Shown here piece after piece: positions 19,926 through 29,837 of a stretch of 64,000 nucleotides of DNA. A program made the position numbers and the translations under genes. The notes under the pieces were generated by a model. It searched no databases. It was given only the letters and a program-made list of their open reading frames with translations, and was not told where the DNA came from. How positions within the stretch are numbered: the stretch's first letter is position 1; each line of letters opens with the position of its first letter. The DNA is from Sutcliffiella horikoshii DSM 8719 (GTDB lineage Bacteria > Bacillota > Bacilli > Bacillales > Bacillaceae_I): assembly GCA_001648575.1 (NCBI GenBank), contig LQXN01000064.1:124001-188000 (forward strand). Reading direction: 5' to 3'.

Positions 19926-20810
19926 TTAAAATCTTCTTTGAAATTTATTTCGAATGACAACTGCAATGGAATTCATGACTAATAGTATAATAAGTAGTAC
20001 CACGATAGTTGCTGCTGCAAGGTTTGCATATTCTGCTACAAGAGCTGCGTCAATGGTCCAATAGTAAATTTGCATTGGAAGAACGGTGAACTTATCGAAT
20101 ATTCCTTCAGGAAGAGGAATCAATAGTGCCGGTATACCCAAAACAACTAATGGAGCGGTTTCCCCGATTGCACGGGATAACGCTAATATTACTCCTGTAG
20201 AAATCCCTGGTAATGATGCTGGCAAAACGATATTCTTGATTGTTTGCCATTTTGTCGCACCCATTCCATAGGATGCCTCTCTCAAATAACCAGGTACAGA
20301 CCGAATAGCTTCTTGACTTGCTACAACTACGATAGGAAGAACCAAAAGTGCCATTGTAAGACCACCGGCCAACACGATGTTTCCGAGACCCGCCGCCCTT
20401 ACAAATATAGTTAATCCCAAGATACCAAATACAATAGAAGGAACACCCGCCAGATTAGAAATATTCGTCTGTAAGAAGCGTTGAAGGCGTCCTTTTTTTG
20501 CATACTCTTCCAGATAGATAGCCGTTCCGACTCCAAGGAACATGGTGATTGGTGCGACCACCAGCATCAGCCAAACAGTTCCCATAATGGCCCCCATGAT
20601 TCCTGCTCTATCTGCCATGGTAGACAGTTTACTCGTAATAAATTGAAGATCAATCCATCCCATACTTTGGGCGATAACACGGTAGAACAAGATTACTAAA
20701 ACGACAAGACCGATCAATGTAGCTACCAAAAATAATGACTTTGCCAAGTTATTAATCGACAATCTTGTGTTCATTTTCTTTTGTACTTGCGCTGCATCAA
20801 CATACTTCAT
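19926..20810 (-). CDS. pstA: phosphate ABC transporter permease PstA
   Basis: Membrane subunit of the Pst importer. 294 residues, six TM helices, ABC-permease motif EAIRSVPGYLREASYGMGATKWQTI (EAA loop: EASYGMGATKWQT) near residues 175-200. One base separates its ATG from the pstC stop codon, so translation is coupled. GGAGGAA overlaps the end of pstC. Confidence 0.95.
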   Translation of the reverse strand: MKYVDAAQVQKKMNTRLSINNLAKSLFLVATLIGLVVLVILFYRVIAQSMGWIDLQFITSKLSTMADRAGIMGAIMGTVWLMLVVAPITMFLGVGTAIYLEEYAKKGRLQRFLQTNISNLAGVPSIVFGILGLTIFVRAAGLGNIVLAGGLTMALLVLPIVVVASQEAIRSVPGYLREASYGMGATKWQTIKNIVLPASLPGISTGVILALSRAIGETAPLVVLGIPALLIPLPEGIFDKFTVLPMQIYYWTIDAALVAEYANLAAATIVVLLIILLVMNSIAVVIRNKFQRRF

Positions 20811-20811
20811 C

Positions 20812-21771
20812 TTAATATTCCTCCCTGTACTTGCGAGAGATATACTGGGCGATCAGGTTCATGATGAGTGTAAACACGAACAACGTCATCGCAACAGCAT
20901 ACAAACTGTAATATAAAGTTGAACCAGCTGGTGCATCTCCACCGGTTACTTCCACAATGTATGCAGTCATCGTTTGCATAGATTGCGTTACATCAAACGT
21001 AAAATTCTTCGTACTTCCACTTGCAATGGTTACAATCATCGTTTCACCAATTGCACGGGAAATAGCAAGAACAAAGGAAGCGATAATTCCGGACATAGCC
21101 GCGGGGACAACAACCTTCCAAGCCACCTCTAATTTAGTAGAACCAAGCGCCAAAGCCCCTTCTCTCATTGCATTAGGGACTGAGCTCATCGCATCTTCCG
21201 ATAAAGAGGCAACCATTGGGATGATCATGATTCCCATCACGATTCCGGGACTGAGGATATTGGTTGATTGCAATCCTGGAATGATTGCTTGTAAAATTGG
21301 AGTGACGAAAGTGAATGCAAAGAATCCATAAACAATGGTAGGAATTCCTGCAAGAACTTCTAATATTGGTTTCAATACTCTTCGCACTTTATCTGTTGCA
21401 TATTCACTTAAGAAGATGGCTGACATCAGTCCGATTGGAATAGCCACAACCATTGCTATCAACGAGGAAATCAATGTTCCTGTAAGTAATGGAAGTACCC
21501 CGAATTGAGCATTTTGCCCCAATGGTTTTAATACTGTACCTGTAAAAAATTCGACGAAAGGTACTCTTCTGAAGAATTCTACCGTTTCAAATAATAATGT
21601 GAACACGATACCAAGCGTAGTGAAAATAGAAATCGTCGCGATTACTAATAAAAATTTCGGCACAAACGCTTCAATAAATCTGTTTATGTTAAGAGTTGTC
21701 TTTTTTTCATTGATTAACTCTCTTACATTTAAGCCATCCTTCTGAGAAGCCAATTTGAAATCCCCTTTCAT
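20812..21771 (-). CDS. pstC: phosphate ABC transporter permease PstC
   Basis: Partner permease of PstA. 319 residues, about six TM helices after a polar N-terminus of 40 residues; EAA loop SSVPNAMREGALALGSTK around 215-235 and PIGLMSAIFLSEYA earlier. The annotated ATG (21771) has only GGGTG nearby; a TTG six codons in (after AAAGGGG) is an alternative start and would not remove any conserved residue. It lies about 95 bases after pstS, with a stem-loop in between. Confidence 0.94.
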   Translation of the reverse strand: MKGDFKLASQKDGLNVRELINEKKTTLNINRFIEAFVPKFLLVIATISIFTTLGIVFTLLFETVEFFRRVPFVEFFTGTVLKPLGQNAQFGVLPLLTGTLISSLIAMVVAIPIGLMSAIFLSEYATDKVRRVLKPILEVLAGIPTIVYGFFAFTFVTPILQAIIPGLQSTNILSPGIVMGIMIIPMVASLSEDAMSSVPNAMREGALALGSTKLEVAWKVVVPAAMSGIIASFVLAISRAIGETMIVTIASGSTKNFTFDVTQSMQTMTAYIVEVTGGDAPAGSTLYYSLYAVAMTLFVFTLIMNLIAQYISRKYREEY

Positions 21772-21827
21772 CCTTCACCCTGTAACAAGGACCATCCAAG
21801 GTCTGATTATCATCATACATAGAGGAA

Positions 21828-21852
21828 GATGAGCAGCGCTATGCTCCTCATC
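21828..21852 (-). other. stem-loop in the pstS-pstC gap
   Basis: GATGAG-C-AGC pairs with GCT-C-CTCATC, leaving a C-C bulge and a small loop. No U run follows, so it is more likely an mRNA-stabilising or processing hairpin that keeps pstS mRNA more abundant than the rest of the operon than a terminator. This role is inferred. Confidence 0.5.
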
Positions 21853-21865
21853 TCCACCACCTAAC

Positions 21866-22861
21866 TTACTTTAAACCTTCAAGCTCTTCTACAGCTGCTT
21901 TGATCTCATCATCTGTCAATGGAGCAAATCCTGTTTCACTTGAAATAGTTTGTGCATTTTGCATCGTGAAGATTGCGAAATCTAACACTTGTGGTTTTTC
22001 TTTTGCCAAGTTTGTGTTCAAGTAAGTGAATACTGGACGAGTGAAGTCAGCATAATCGCCATCTTCAGCAATCGTGTCTAGAGATGGTTCAACAGGTCCG
22101 TTACCAAAGTCAACCTTTACAGCAGTTAATTTATCTGTGTTGCTTGCATAGTAACCGTAACCGAAGAATCCAATTGCATTTTTATCTTTAGAAACAAGAT
22201 CTACAAGAGTAGAATATTCTTGTTGTAAGTTTGTACCTTCAGCTAAATCTTTTTCTTCAAGGATTTTTTCCCAGAAGAACTCATATGTTCCATGGTTTTC
22301 GTTTGGCCCGTAAGTTTTGATTTCTTCATCTGGGAAATCAGAACGTACATCAGACCATTTTTGTTTATTTCCTTCTGCTAAGAAGATATCAATGATCTCT
22401 TCTTTCGTTAATTCTTGAGCCCAATCGTTTTCTGGGTTGATTACGATAGTCAATCCATCAAGCGCTACTTTCATTTCATGGACATCTAAGCCTAAATTGT
22501 CAGCTTCTGCTTTCTCTTCGTCCTTGATAGTACGGGAAGCATTATTGAAATCAGTACCGTTTTCTACTAGGAACTTTTTGAATCCTGCAGATGTACCAGC
22601 ACGACTTACTTCAACTGAAACGCCCTCTTGAGCTTCTGTCATGTATTTCTCCGCCATAACGGACATGAAAGGATATACTGTACCAGATCCATCAATTACT
22701 ACACTACCTTCAAGTTCTTCTCCGTCTGCTGCTGCAGTTCCTTCAGCAGAAGCTCCTTCTGAAGTTCCGTTACCGTTGTTGTTTGAATTGCCACATGCTG
22801 CAGCGAATACCGCTAAAGATGCAACGATTGCCAGTAATAAAAAACGTTTGAAGCTTTTCAT
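21866..22861 (-). CDS. pstS: phosphate-binding lipoprotein PstS
   Basis: Extracytoplasmic receptor delivering phosphate to PstCA. 331 residues: lipoprotein signal with lipobox FAAACG (Cys23 after cleavage), a low-complexity Asn/Gly/Glu/Ala linker (24-50), then the binding domain starting VVIDGSGTVYPF; phosphate-contacting stretches GSGT, SRAGTSAGFKKF and the NASRTIK segment are all present. First gene of the operon, under a Pho box. Confidence 0.96.
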   Translation of the reverse strand: MKSFKRFLLLAIVASLAVFAAACGNSNNNGNGTSEGASAEGTAAADGEELEGSVVIDGSGTVYPFMSVMAEKYMTEAQEGVSVEVSRAGTSAGFKKFLVENGTDFNNASRTIKDEEKAEADNLGLDVHEMKVALDGLTIVINPENDWAQELTKEEIIDIFLAEGNKQKWSDVRSDFPDEEIKTYGPNENHGTYEFFWEKILEEKDLAEGTNLQQEYSTLVDLVSKDKNAIGFFGYGYYASNTDKLTAVKVDFGNGPVEPSLDTIAEDGDYADFTRPVFTYLNTNLAKEKPQVLDFAIFTMQNAQTISSETGFAPLTDDEIKAAVEELEGLK

Positions 22862-22920
22862 TTCTTAATTCCCCCTAAGGTTTCTGTTTTATTGATGTTT
22901 CTGTTTGTCTTGCCCTACGA

Positions 22921-22979
22921 GTATTAGAATATAACTTGTGTGTTAACTGGGTATGAATCATGTGTAAAGGTTTTGTAAA
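22921..22979 (-). promoter_or_regulatory. Pho box and promoter of the pst operon
   Basis: On the minus strand five hexamers TTTACA, TTTACA, TTCATA, TTAACA, GTTATA start exactly 11 bp apart (plus-strand starts 22974, 22963, 22952, 22941, 22930). This is the PhoP-P direct repeat of Bacillus (TTAACA-like, 5-bp spacers). A -10-like TAATAC lies at 22921-22926, just downstream, as in PhoP-activated promoters lacking a -35. Confidence 0.88.
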
Positions 22980-23068
22980 TGTCGTATTTTACGGAGAAAT
23001 ATGGGGAAAAATAGCGTGATTTAGGGGTTTCTTCCTATTGCAAATTGCATAAATCATGATTTAGACAT

Positions 23069-23096
23069 AAAAAAACACCCCATTGCGGGGTGCTTT
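23069..23096 (-). terminator. left copy of a duplicated terminator
   Basis: CACCCC-ATTG-CGGGGTG hairpin with an A run on its left (U run on the minus strand). Over 25 bases (23072-23096) it matches 23537-23561 at 23 positions. It is separated from the pbpA-proximal copy by the element at 23097-23536. Confidence 0.8.
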
Positions 23097-23536
23097 CAGA
23101 CTGTTGACAAACTATAGATTAGTTAGGTAATTTGTTGGAACAGTTAATCTTCGTTGCAGGAGCTTCGCTTTCCAGCGGGCGGTCCGTAAGCCTCCTCACT
23201 CCGTTGAAGGCCACTGAAAAGGTACAAAATTCTAGTTATCTGTTTCATCCCGCTGTTGATTTACGCAAACGGCTGCGCTTTCCGCGGGGCGACCTTGAGC
23301 CTCCTCGGGCTACGCCCTGCGGGGTCTCAAGAATGTCGCTATCCCCCCGCTGGAGTCTTCGCCTATTGCTCCAATCAACAGCTAGAGATTCAAAATAAGA
23401 TTAGTTATTGGGTTTGTCAGTGGCCTCCTCCGTTGCGGGATCTTACCTGTCCCTTTATTGTCCCGCTGGAGTCTACGCTCCCTCCACTGCGATCAACTAG
23501 GGAATGTCATTATTATAAAGCTTTGTCTACACACTG
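23097..23536. repeat. GC-rich element, subtype A, copy 1 (interrupted)
   Basis: Begins CAGACTGTTGACAAAC and ends with the complement of CAGTGTGTAGACAAAGC, the same ends as 40272-40478 in inverted orientation. Without the 221-bp insertion and its 8-bp duplication, it would be 211 bp, against 207 bp for the other copy. Both sides carry near-identical terminator hairpins. Short frames inside it (with GASLSxGRSVSLLT) are probably not genes. Confidence 0.85.
23207..23427. mobile_element. 221-bp MITE-like insertion carrying a subtype B element
   Basis: Left end AAGGCCACTGA and right end TCAGTGGCCTC are terminal inverted repeats (10 of 11). The 8 bases CTCCGTTG occur directly on both sides (23199-23206 and 23428-23435). 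Removing the segment and one CTCCGTTG restores a sequence that matches the uninterrupted subtype A copy at 40272-40478. It contains a subtype B repeat at about 23252-23382 (GCTGTTGATT...AATCAACAGC). There is no room for a transposase. Confidence 0.8.
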
Positions 23537-23562
23537 AAAGCACCCCATTGAGGGGTGCTTTT
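23537..23562 (-). terminator. terminator of pbpA (right copy of duplicated pair)
   Basis: AAAGCACCCC-ATTG-AGGGGTGCTTT hairpin just past the pbpA stop; near-identical to 23072-23096. In the minus-strand direction its U run (GCUUUCAGUG) is poor because the element follows directly; the left copy has the better U run. Confidence 0.8.
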
Positions 23563-23568
23563 CTACTA

Positions 23569-25740
23569 TTATTCTGTTTCTTCTTCGTTTTCTTGTTGGT
23601 TTTCCTCTTCTTCCTTCTGCTCTTCAAGTGATGGTTGTCCTTGAGCACGCTTTTGCTTTAAGTCAAAATAAGCTTCCATTACCGCGTCTCCAATTTCTGT
23701 TGTTACACCACCTGTAACACTGAAGTTCGTAGAGGCCTTCGGTACGACGATTGCAAAAGCCATCTCCGGATTATCATACGGTGCATAACCTACAAGGTTG
23801 AAGTTTAGGGTTTCAATCATTTCATATTTAGGATTACCATCAGCATCTTCCCCGACCACATTGAAGATTGGTGATTCTGCTGTACCTGATTTACCGGCTG
23901 GTTTGTATTTTTTAGCTGTTGATCTACTAGCAGTTCCTTGAGCACCATGGTATACACGAATGAATCCTTCTTGAACCCTTCTAAGTTGATCTTCTGTAAC
24001 CTCCAAGCGGTTCAATACTTCCGGCTGGAATCCTCTTGCAACAGTACCCATTCCTTCTGCCTGAGAAGGATCTCGTATCTCTCTCACCAGCTGAGGTTTC
24101 ATACGGTATCCCCCATTTGCTATGGTGGATACATACTGTGCCAATTGCAGGGTAGTATAGTTATCATACTGACCAATGGATAAATCTAGATATTTACCTG
24201 GCAAGCTTCTGTCCATTCCTATTACCCCGGTTGATTCTCTAGGCAGGTCAATTCCTGTCTCTACACCAAGTCCGAATTGAGCCAATGATTTTCTAAACAC
24301 GTCATACGCACTTGGGTCAATAAACAATGGGTTATATGGTCTATAATTTGCTTTTGCAATGTCTAATGCAATATTGAACATATAAACGTTAGAAGATCTC
24401 TCAAGTGCAGTTAGTTCATTGATTGTTCCCATGTTCACATAAGACGCTTTTCTTGTCGGGTTTTCCCTTGAACCAATATACACTGGAGCATCATGATAGT
24501 ATTTATTGTTATGCACCACTCCATGTTCCATCCCTGCCAGTACGCTTGCTCCCTTGACAGTAGAACCAGGTTCATAAGCCTCCTGGAACGTTCCAAGTGC
24601 ATTATCAAGCACCTCATACTTTCCATCTTCCAGAACGATTTGCTTTCCTGCAAGAGATAGAACTTCTCCTGTTTTGGGATCCATGACGACAACAAATGCC
24701 CGGTCTAAATATCTAGCTTCGGCTTTGGGTTTCGTCCTTAACAAAGCTTCAGTCAAAATTTCCTCGACCTGTTGTTGAAATTCCATATCGATGGATAAAA
24801 TCAGATCTTTCCCTCTTGCTCCATCAAATACCTTTTCCTGGTGAAGCAGGTTTCCGGCGGTGTCTGTGACGTTTCGGACACGTGCTTTTTGTCCCTGCAA
24901 TACATTTTCATATTGTGCTTCAATCTGACTAATCCCGATACGGTCATTCCGACTATAGCCCCTGGCAAGAAACTCATCTATCCTCTCACTTGGAATACCG
25001 GTTTCCGATGTGGATACTTTTCCAAAGATGGAGCGCAATGTATTATCATATACATAATCCCTGACAAAATCTGTAGTGATGTCCACACCAGGGAGGTCTC
25101 CAAGCATTTCACTTACCATCGCAAATTCCTTGGCAGTTACATCTTGGTTTTTGACAATTTGCGGAGTAAGTGAATAACCTTTATTGAATTCGCGGAAGAT
25201 GGCAAGCACCTCTTCCTCTTCAGGAGTTATTTCAGCAATTTGGCTATCGGTGATACGTTCTAACTGAAGTTTATAGAGTTCACTTTCTTCCATTTCACCG
25301 TCTGCAACCTTATCACGATCCTCATCGGTGATTAAAGCTGCCGCTTCTTCTGGCCGTGTAAGGATCCAATAATCTTGTCGGTCACGCGGTTGGATTTTTT
25401 TTGTATCCATCGTGATGACTTCAGATAGTTTCTTTGCAACTTCCAGCTGTTCTTTTGCCGTAGTTGATTGCATGCGTGTGTATGTAATTGCATTCAGAGG
25501 CGTATTATCCACCACAACATTTTCGTAACGATCAAAAATCTTCCCTCTTGGTGCCAGCGTATTGACCGTGACATTTTCCGTCCGGTCCACTTCTTTGCGA
25601 TAATCCTCACCGAATACGATCTGCACAAAGCCCAACCTTAGTATCAAGGCAGAGAAGAGTAAGAATACCGCAAAAAACAAAAGGTTCAAGCGAGATGGGA
25701 CATAATTCTTTTTTTTCTTTTTTTGTTTTTGATTGGTCAT
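23569..25740 (-). CDS. pbpA: class B penicillin-binding protein PbpA (PBP2A type)
   Basis: Transpeptidase of lateral-wall peptidoglycan synthesis, anchored in the membrane. 723 residues (B. subtilis PbpA about 716): lysine-rich cytoplasmic N-terminus, TM helix about 17-40, dimerisation domain starting TLAPRGKIFDR, transpeptidase with active-site EPGSTVKGA (Ser-x-x-Lys), ERSSNVYM (Ser-x-Asn) and KPAGKSGTAE (Lys-Ser/Gly-Thr). The C-terminus is an acidic Glu/Gln tail. Located between yqgE and pstS as in B. subtilis. Confidence 0.95.
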   Translation of the reverse strand: MTNQKQKKKKKNYVPSRLNLLFFAVFLLFSALILRLGFVQIVFGEDYRKEVDRTENVTVNTLAPRGKIFDRYENVVVDNTPLNAITYTRMQSTTAKEQLEVAKKLSEVITMDTKKIQPRDRQDYWILTRPEEAAALITDEDRDKVADGEMEESELYKLQLERITDSQIAEITPEEEEVLAIFREFNKGYSLTPQIVKNQDVTAKEFAMVSEMLGDLPGVDITTDFVRDYVYDNTLRSIFGKVSTSETGIPSERIDEFLARGYSRNDRIGISQIEAQYENVLQGQKARVRNVTDTAGNLLHQEKVFDGARGKDLILSIDMEFQQQVEEILTEALLRTKPKAEARYLDRAFVVVMDPKTGEVLSLAGKQIVLEDGKYEVLDNALGTFQEAYEPGSTVKGASVLAGMEHGVVHNNKYYHDAPVYIGSRENPTRKASYVNMGTINELTALERSSNVYMFNIALDIAKANYRPYNPLFIDPSAYDVFRKSLAQFGLGVETGIDLPRESTGVIGMDRSLPGKYLDLSIGQYDNYTTLQLAQYVSTIANGGYRMKPQLVREIRDPSQAEGMGTVARGFQPEVLNRLEVTEDQLRRVQEGFIRVYHGAQGTASRSTAKKYKPAGKSGTAESPIFNVVGEDADGNPKYEMIETLNFNLVGYAPYDNPEMAFAIVVPKASTNFSVTGGVTTEIGDAVMEAYFDLKQKRAQGQPSLEEQKEEEENQQENEEETE

Positions 25741-25825
25741 TCTCTACACCTTTTCATTTTATTTTTAGGACGTTTTGGAATACTTTATTGTTTTGTTCGT
25801 ATCTATACGGCCGGTCAGGCCCTTT

Positions 25826-25872
25826 GAATAAAAAATCAAGAGACACCTAATGGTTGCTTTACTAGGTGTCTG
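25826..25872 (-). terminator. terminator of yqgE
   Basis: AGACACCTA (25841-25849) pairs with TAGGTGTCT (25863-25871); the minus strand continues CUUGAUUUUUUAUU. Confidence 0.75.
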
Positions 25873-25925
25873 TGTCTCTTCTTATTGTATAGGAAAGTGC
25901 AGGAAATTTCTATTAATAAATCTAT

Positions 25926-27212
25926 TTAAGGTGTGGATTCTCCTTCTCCATCTCGCAAAGTTGTCACAATTGGATGAGGCTCTTCATCATGGGGTCGCGC
26001 ATCAAGTTCCACTTTACGGACGAAAGGATATATAAGAGCATGTCCCGCTCCAATGATACTCAAAAGTACAGGGAGACTTTTTGCTGAATCGAAAAAAATG
26101 ACGGCAATCAAAAAAAGGATGATGGAGGCGGCACGCCCTATGTTCAGGAAGATTTCCCTGACGACAATATACTCGATTCGCATTTCCGCGGCTTTCCATC
26201 CCCTGCCTATCACATCATATGTCAATGACACATATGGCACCAATAATAGCGGATAGGCGATTGCAATCGTCACTGCATAAAAAAGCAGCTTGGTATATGT
26301 TAAATCAAAGATGAGGAAAAAGATGGACCCATAAAGAATCAGCCCCCCAATTAAAATCGCTTTCTTCCTATATGCTTTCTTTATCAGCCTTGTTGCAAGA
26401 TAGTAGCACACAAATGCAACAGCAGAGTTAAGGAGGCCAAATGTCCCAAGCGCCATTTCACTGTTTGTCGTGATAAAAACCAGAACTGAAATCGCAAATA
26501 GAAACGTCCCTTCTCTTAGTCCCTGGAAGAAATGGGCATTCGTTATGTACCGCCAATTATCATTGTTTTTTCTTTCATGAAAAATACGACGGAGTTCATA
26601 TCTTCCTTCCGCCCCCCGCCTTTTTAAAAACATACTCAAAATCACTGCGGCGAAGAACAAAATGAGAGAAATAGTGAATATCACTGTGTACCCGGTGAAC
26701 TTTTCTAAGGTGGAAATGATATACCCAGCTGCAAACGGGCCGATCATCCCTCCAACTGAGGTTAAAATACCTAGAAAACCATTGAAGAAGTCGCGCGTTT
26801 CCGGCTCTGTAATTTCAAAAGTCAATACATTGAAGGCGAGCCAGTAAAAACCGTAACCAATGCCGAGAAGTGCTCCAAGCATCAATAGATAGGTTGAAGC
26901 CTTGTCTCCGATAAACAAAACAAACAAATAAAAAAGTGCTAAGAATATGACTCCTAAACGTAGCACAATGACTCGATCGATTTTTTTAGCCCACCTTCCA
27001 GCCAAGATAAATGTCAAAGGCTGAAAAACGACTATCGCCAAATTGTAAAAGCCCAGGTCACTGAATTCGCCCGACTGCTTCCACAGGTATACATTTACGA
27101 ATGTATTGGATAAGGCGATGCTCAGTGAGTAAAGTCCGCCTATTATTAACAGTAGCATTAGGTCTTTGTTGATTTCAACGTCGCCAATTAGTTTTTTTAA
27201 AGCTGCCATCAT
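25926..27212 (-). CDS. yqgE: MFS transporter YqgE
   Basis: Twelve-helix major facilitator protein of 428 residues, length and position (between pbpA and sodA) as B. subtilis YqgE. The A-loop-like GRWAKKIDRVIVLRLG follows helix 2 (about 72-88). Substrate unknown. Start at the first of two ATGs, with AAGGAGCGGGG upstream. The C-terminus (DARPHDEEPHP) is polar and cytoplasmic. Confidence 0.88.
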   Translation of the reverse strand: MMAALKKLIGDVEINKDLMLLLIIGGLYSLSIALSNTFVNVYLWKQSGEFSDLGFYNLAIVVFQPLTFILAGRWAKKIDRVIVLRLGVIFLALFYLFVLFIGDKASTYLLMLGALLGIGYGFYWLAFNVLTFEITEPETRDFFNGFLGILTSVGGMIGPFAAGYIISTLEKFTGYTVIFTISLILFFAAVILSMFLKRRGAEGRYELRRIFHERKNNDNWRYITNAHFFQGLREGTFLFAISVLVFITTNSEMALGTFGLLNSAVAFVCYYLATRLIKKAYRKKAILIGGLILYGSIFFLIFDLTYTKLLFYAVTIAIAYPLLLVPYVSLTYDVIGRGWKAAEMRIEYIVVREIFLNIGRAASIILFLIAVIFFDSAKSLPVLLSIIGAGHALIYPFVRKVELDARPHDEEPHPIVTTLRDGEGESTP

Positions 27213-27299
27213 TACCCCGCTCCTTTATCTACGTTTATTGTGGCTTAAAGGAGTGGGAGTTATGTACTTTGATTTTGAACATCTTGGGAAGGTTCTGTT

Positions 27300-27435
27300 A
27301 AACTGCGCCGTTCCTTTCCGCTGCAGGCACTCGCTTTCCGCGGGGCGGTAGGTTGAGCTTCCTCACAACGCTTCAGGGGTCTCAACCTACCGCTACCTAC
27401 CGCCGGAGTCGAGTGCCTTCCGCTCCAATCCACTA
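27300..27435. repeat. GC-rich intergenic element, subtype D
   Basis: Single copy of this subtype. The central hairpin is perfect over 13 bp: GCGGTAGGTTGAG with CTCAACCTACCGC, around the CTTCCTC and CAGGGGT blocks. It shares CGCTTTCCGCGGGGCG with the other subtypes, and its outer parts TTCCGCT/CTCCAATCC also recur. It lies between yqgE and the sodA terminator. Confidence 0.75.
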
Positions 27436-27446
27436 ATCACTTTCAA

Positions 27447-27483
27447 CATAAAAAACTCCCATCCAATTAAGGATGAGAGTTTT
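27447..27483 (-). terminator. terminator of sodA
   Basis: AAACTCCCATCC (27453-27464) pairs with GGATGAGAGTTT (27471-27482, one mismatch); minus strand then reads UUUUUUAUG. Confidence 0.85.
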
Positions 27484-27489
27484 GGGTAA

Positions 27490-28098
27490 TTATTTTGCTT
27501 CGTTGTAAAGTTTTCCTACTACATCCCAGTTGATTACGTTGAAGAATGCGTTGATGTAGTCAGGGCGACGGTTTTGGTAGTTAAGGTAGTAAGCATGCTC
27601 CCAAACGTCAAGGCCAAGAACCGGAGTTTTGCCTTCCATTAATGGAGAGTCTTGGTTTGGTGTGCTAGTGATTTCCAACTCACCGTTGTTCACTACTAAC
27701 CATGCCCAACCAGAACCGAAACGAGTCGCTGCAGCTTTTGCAAACTCGTCTTTGAAGTTGTCAAAGCTTCCGAATTTGCTTGTTAAAGCGTCAGCCAATT
27801 CGCCGTTTGGAGAAGTAGCGCCACCTGGAGTCAAGATGTTCCAGAATAGGCTGTGGTTCGCGTGGCCACCACCGTGGTTGCGAACAGGAGTTTTAATGTT
27901 TTCAGGAACTGCGTCCATGTTGGAGATTAACTCTTCAACACTTTTGCCTTGAAGCTCAGTTTGACCTTCCAATGCTGCGTTGATCCCTGTAACGTAAGTA
28001 TTGTGGTGCTTAGTGTGGTGAATGTTCATTGTTTCTTTGTCGATGTGAGGCTCCAATGCGTCGTATGCATAAGGTAATTGTGGTAGTTCGTATGCCAT
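27490..28098 (-). CDS. sodA: manganese superoxide dismutase
   Basis: Cytoplasmic enzyme dismutating superoxide. 202 residues, as B. subtilis SodA. Metal ligands are visible: His27 in NIHHTKHH, His in [10 protein letters not shown], and Asp/His in [11 protein letters not shown]. The [15 protein letters not shown] insert region is typical of Mn-preferring Bacillus enzymes. ATG with AGGAGGAG upstream. Single-gene transcript with its own terminator. Confidence 0.97.
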   Translation of the reverse strand: MAYELPQLPYAYDALEPHIDKETMNIHHTKHHNTYVTGINAALEGQTELQGKSVEELISNMDAVPENIKTPVRNHGGGHANHSLFWNILTPGGATSPNGELADALTSKFGSFDNFKDEFAKAAATRFGSGWAWLVVNNGELEITSTPNQDSPLMEGKTPVLGLDVWEHAYYLNYQNRRPDYINAFFNVINWDVVGKLYNEAK

Positions 28099-28258
28099 AA
28101 TTATCTCCTCCTAATTAATATGTATTTATAACTCTGAATCAAAAAGTATCACCTTTTCAATCCGTTAGTTTCAGATTACCAAAACTTGTACAATCTTTCA
28201 ATTAATCTGCTTTGAGTAAATGGAATATTTTAAAAGGCATCATATTAACAGGAGCCTA

Positions 28259-29233
<975 letters not shown>

Positions 29234-29340
29234 TTATGTACCTATCATTGCTATTACACTAAAGTACCCATTTCAAACACTTTTAGTATAACCTTATTAA
29301 ACCATTCCATAATGTTTTGAATCCACTTATATGCTATTCA

Positions 29341-29820
29341 TCATATGAAAATAAAGAAAATAATGATCATCACAGCTTGTATGATACCCTTGACAAACGC
29401 ACTGCTGAAAAGGCCCACCACTGAACCGAAGCCGGCTTTTATGGATGCTTTTAAACTGTTTCGTTTTACAAGGAGCTCACCTAAAATGGCTCCAAGGAAC
29501 GGACCGAGAATAATACCGACTACCGGAATGATAAAGGGTCCTATTAATAATCCAATCGTGCTCCCCCAGATTGATGCATTACTGCCACCGAACTTTTTCA
29601 CCCCTAAAAGATTGGAGAAATAATCTGCCACAAAAAGCAAGATAACAAATAGGATGGTAATTATCCAAAAAAGAAATGTGAGTTCTTCAAAAGAAAACAA
29701 TAAGCCATAAAGTAAAAATCCCCCTACTAAAAATAGGACACTTGGGATGATCGGATAGATGAGACCTATAAATGAAATGACGAATAATGCTATGATAATG
29801 ATCCAATATACCACTTCCAT
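29341..29820 (-). CDS. yqgC: DUF456 membrane protein YqgC
   Basis: Hydrophobic protein of 159 residues with four to five TM segments and glycine-rich loops (GLLIGPFIIPVVGIILGPF, GSVVGLFSSAFVKG). Matches DUF456 and the B. subtilis YqgC length and position. No biochemical role is established for the family. Frames on the opposite strand over this gene are shadows. Confidence 0.82.
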   Translation of the reverse strand: MEVVYWIIIIALFVISFIGLIYPIIPSVLFLVGGFLLYGLLFSFEELTFLFWIITILFVILLFVADYFSNLLGVKKFGGSNASIWGSTIGLLIGPFIIPVVGIILGPFLGAILGELLVKRNSLKASIKAGFGSVVGLFSSAFVKGIIQAVMIIIFFIFI

Positions 29821-29837
29821 GAGAAAACCTCCTTATT

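Noticed and set aside
23132-23398. Reading frames inside the GC-rich elements, including similar peptides at 23132 and 40150 (GASLSxGRSVSLLT)
   Set aside because: They differ in frame and length between copies, lack an RBS, and follow from the repeated DNA itself; they are not credible genes.
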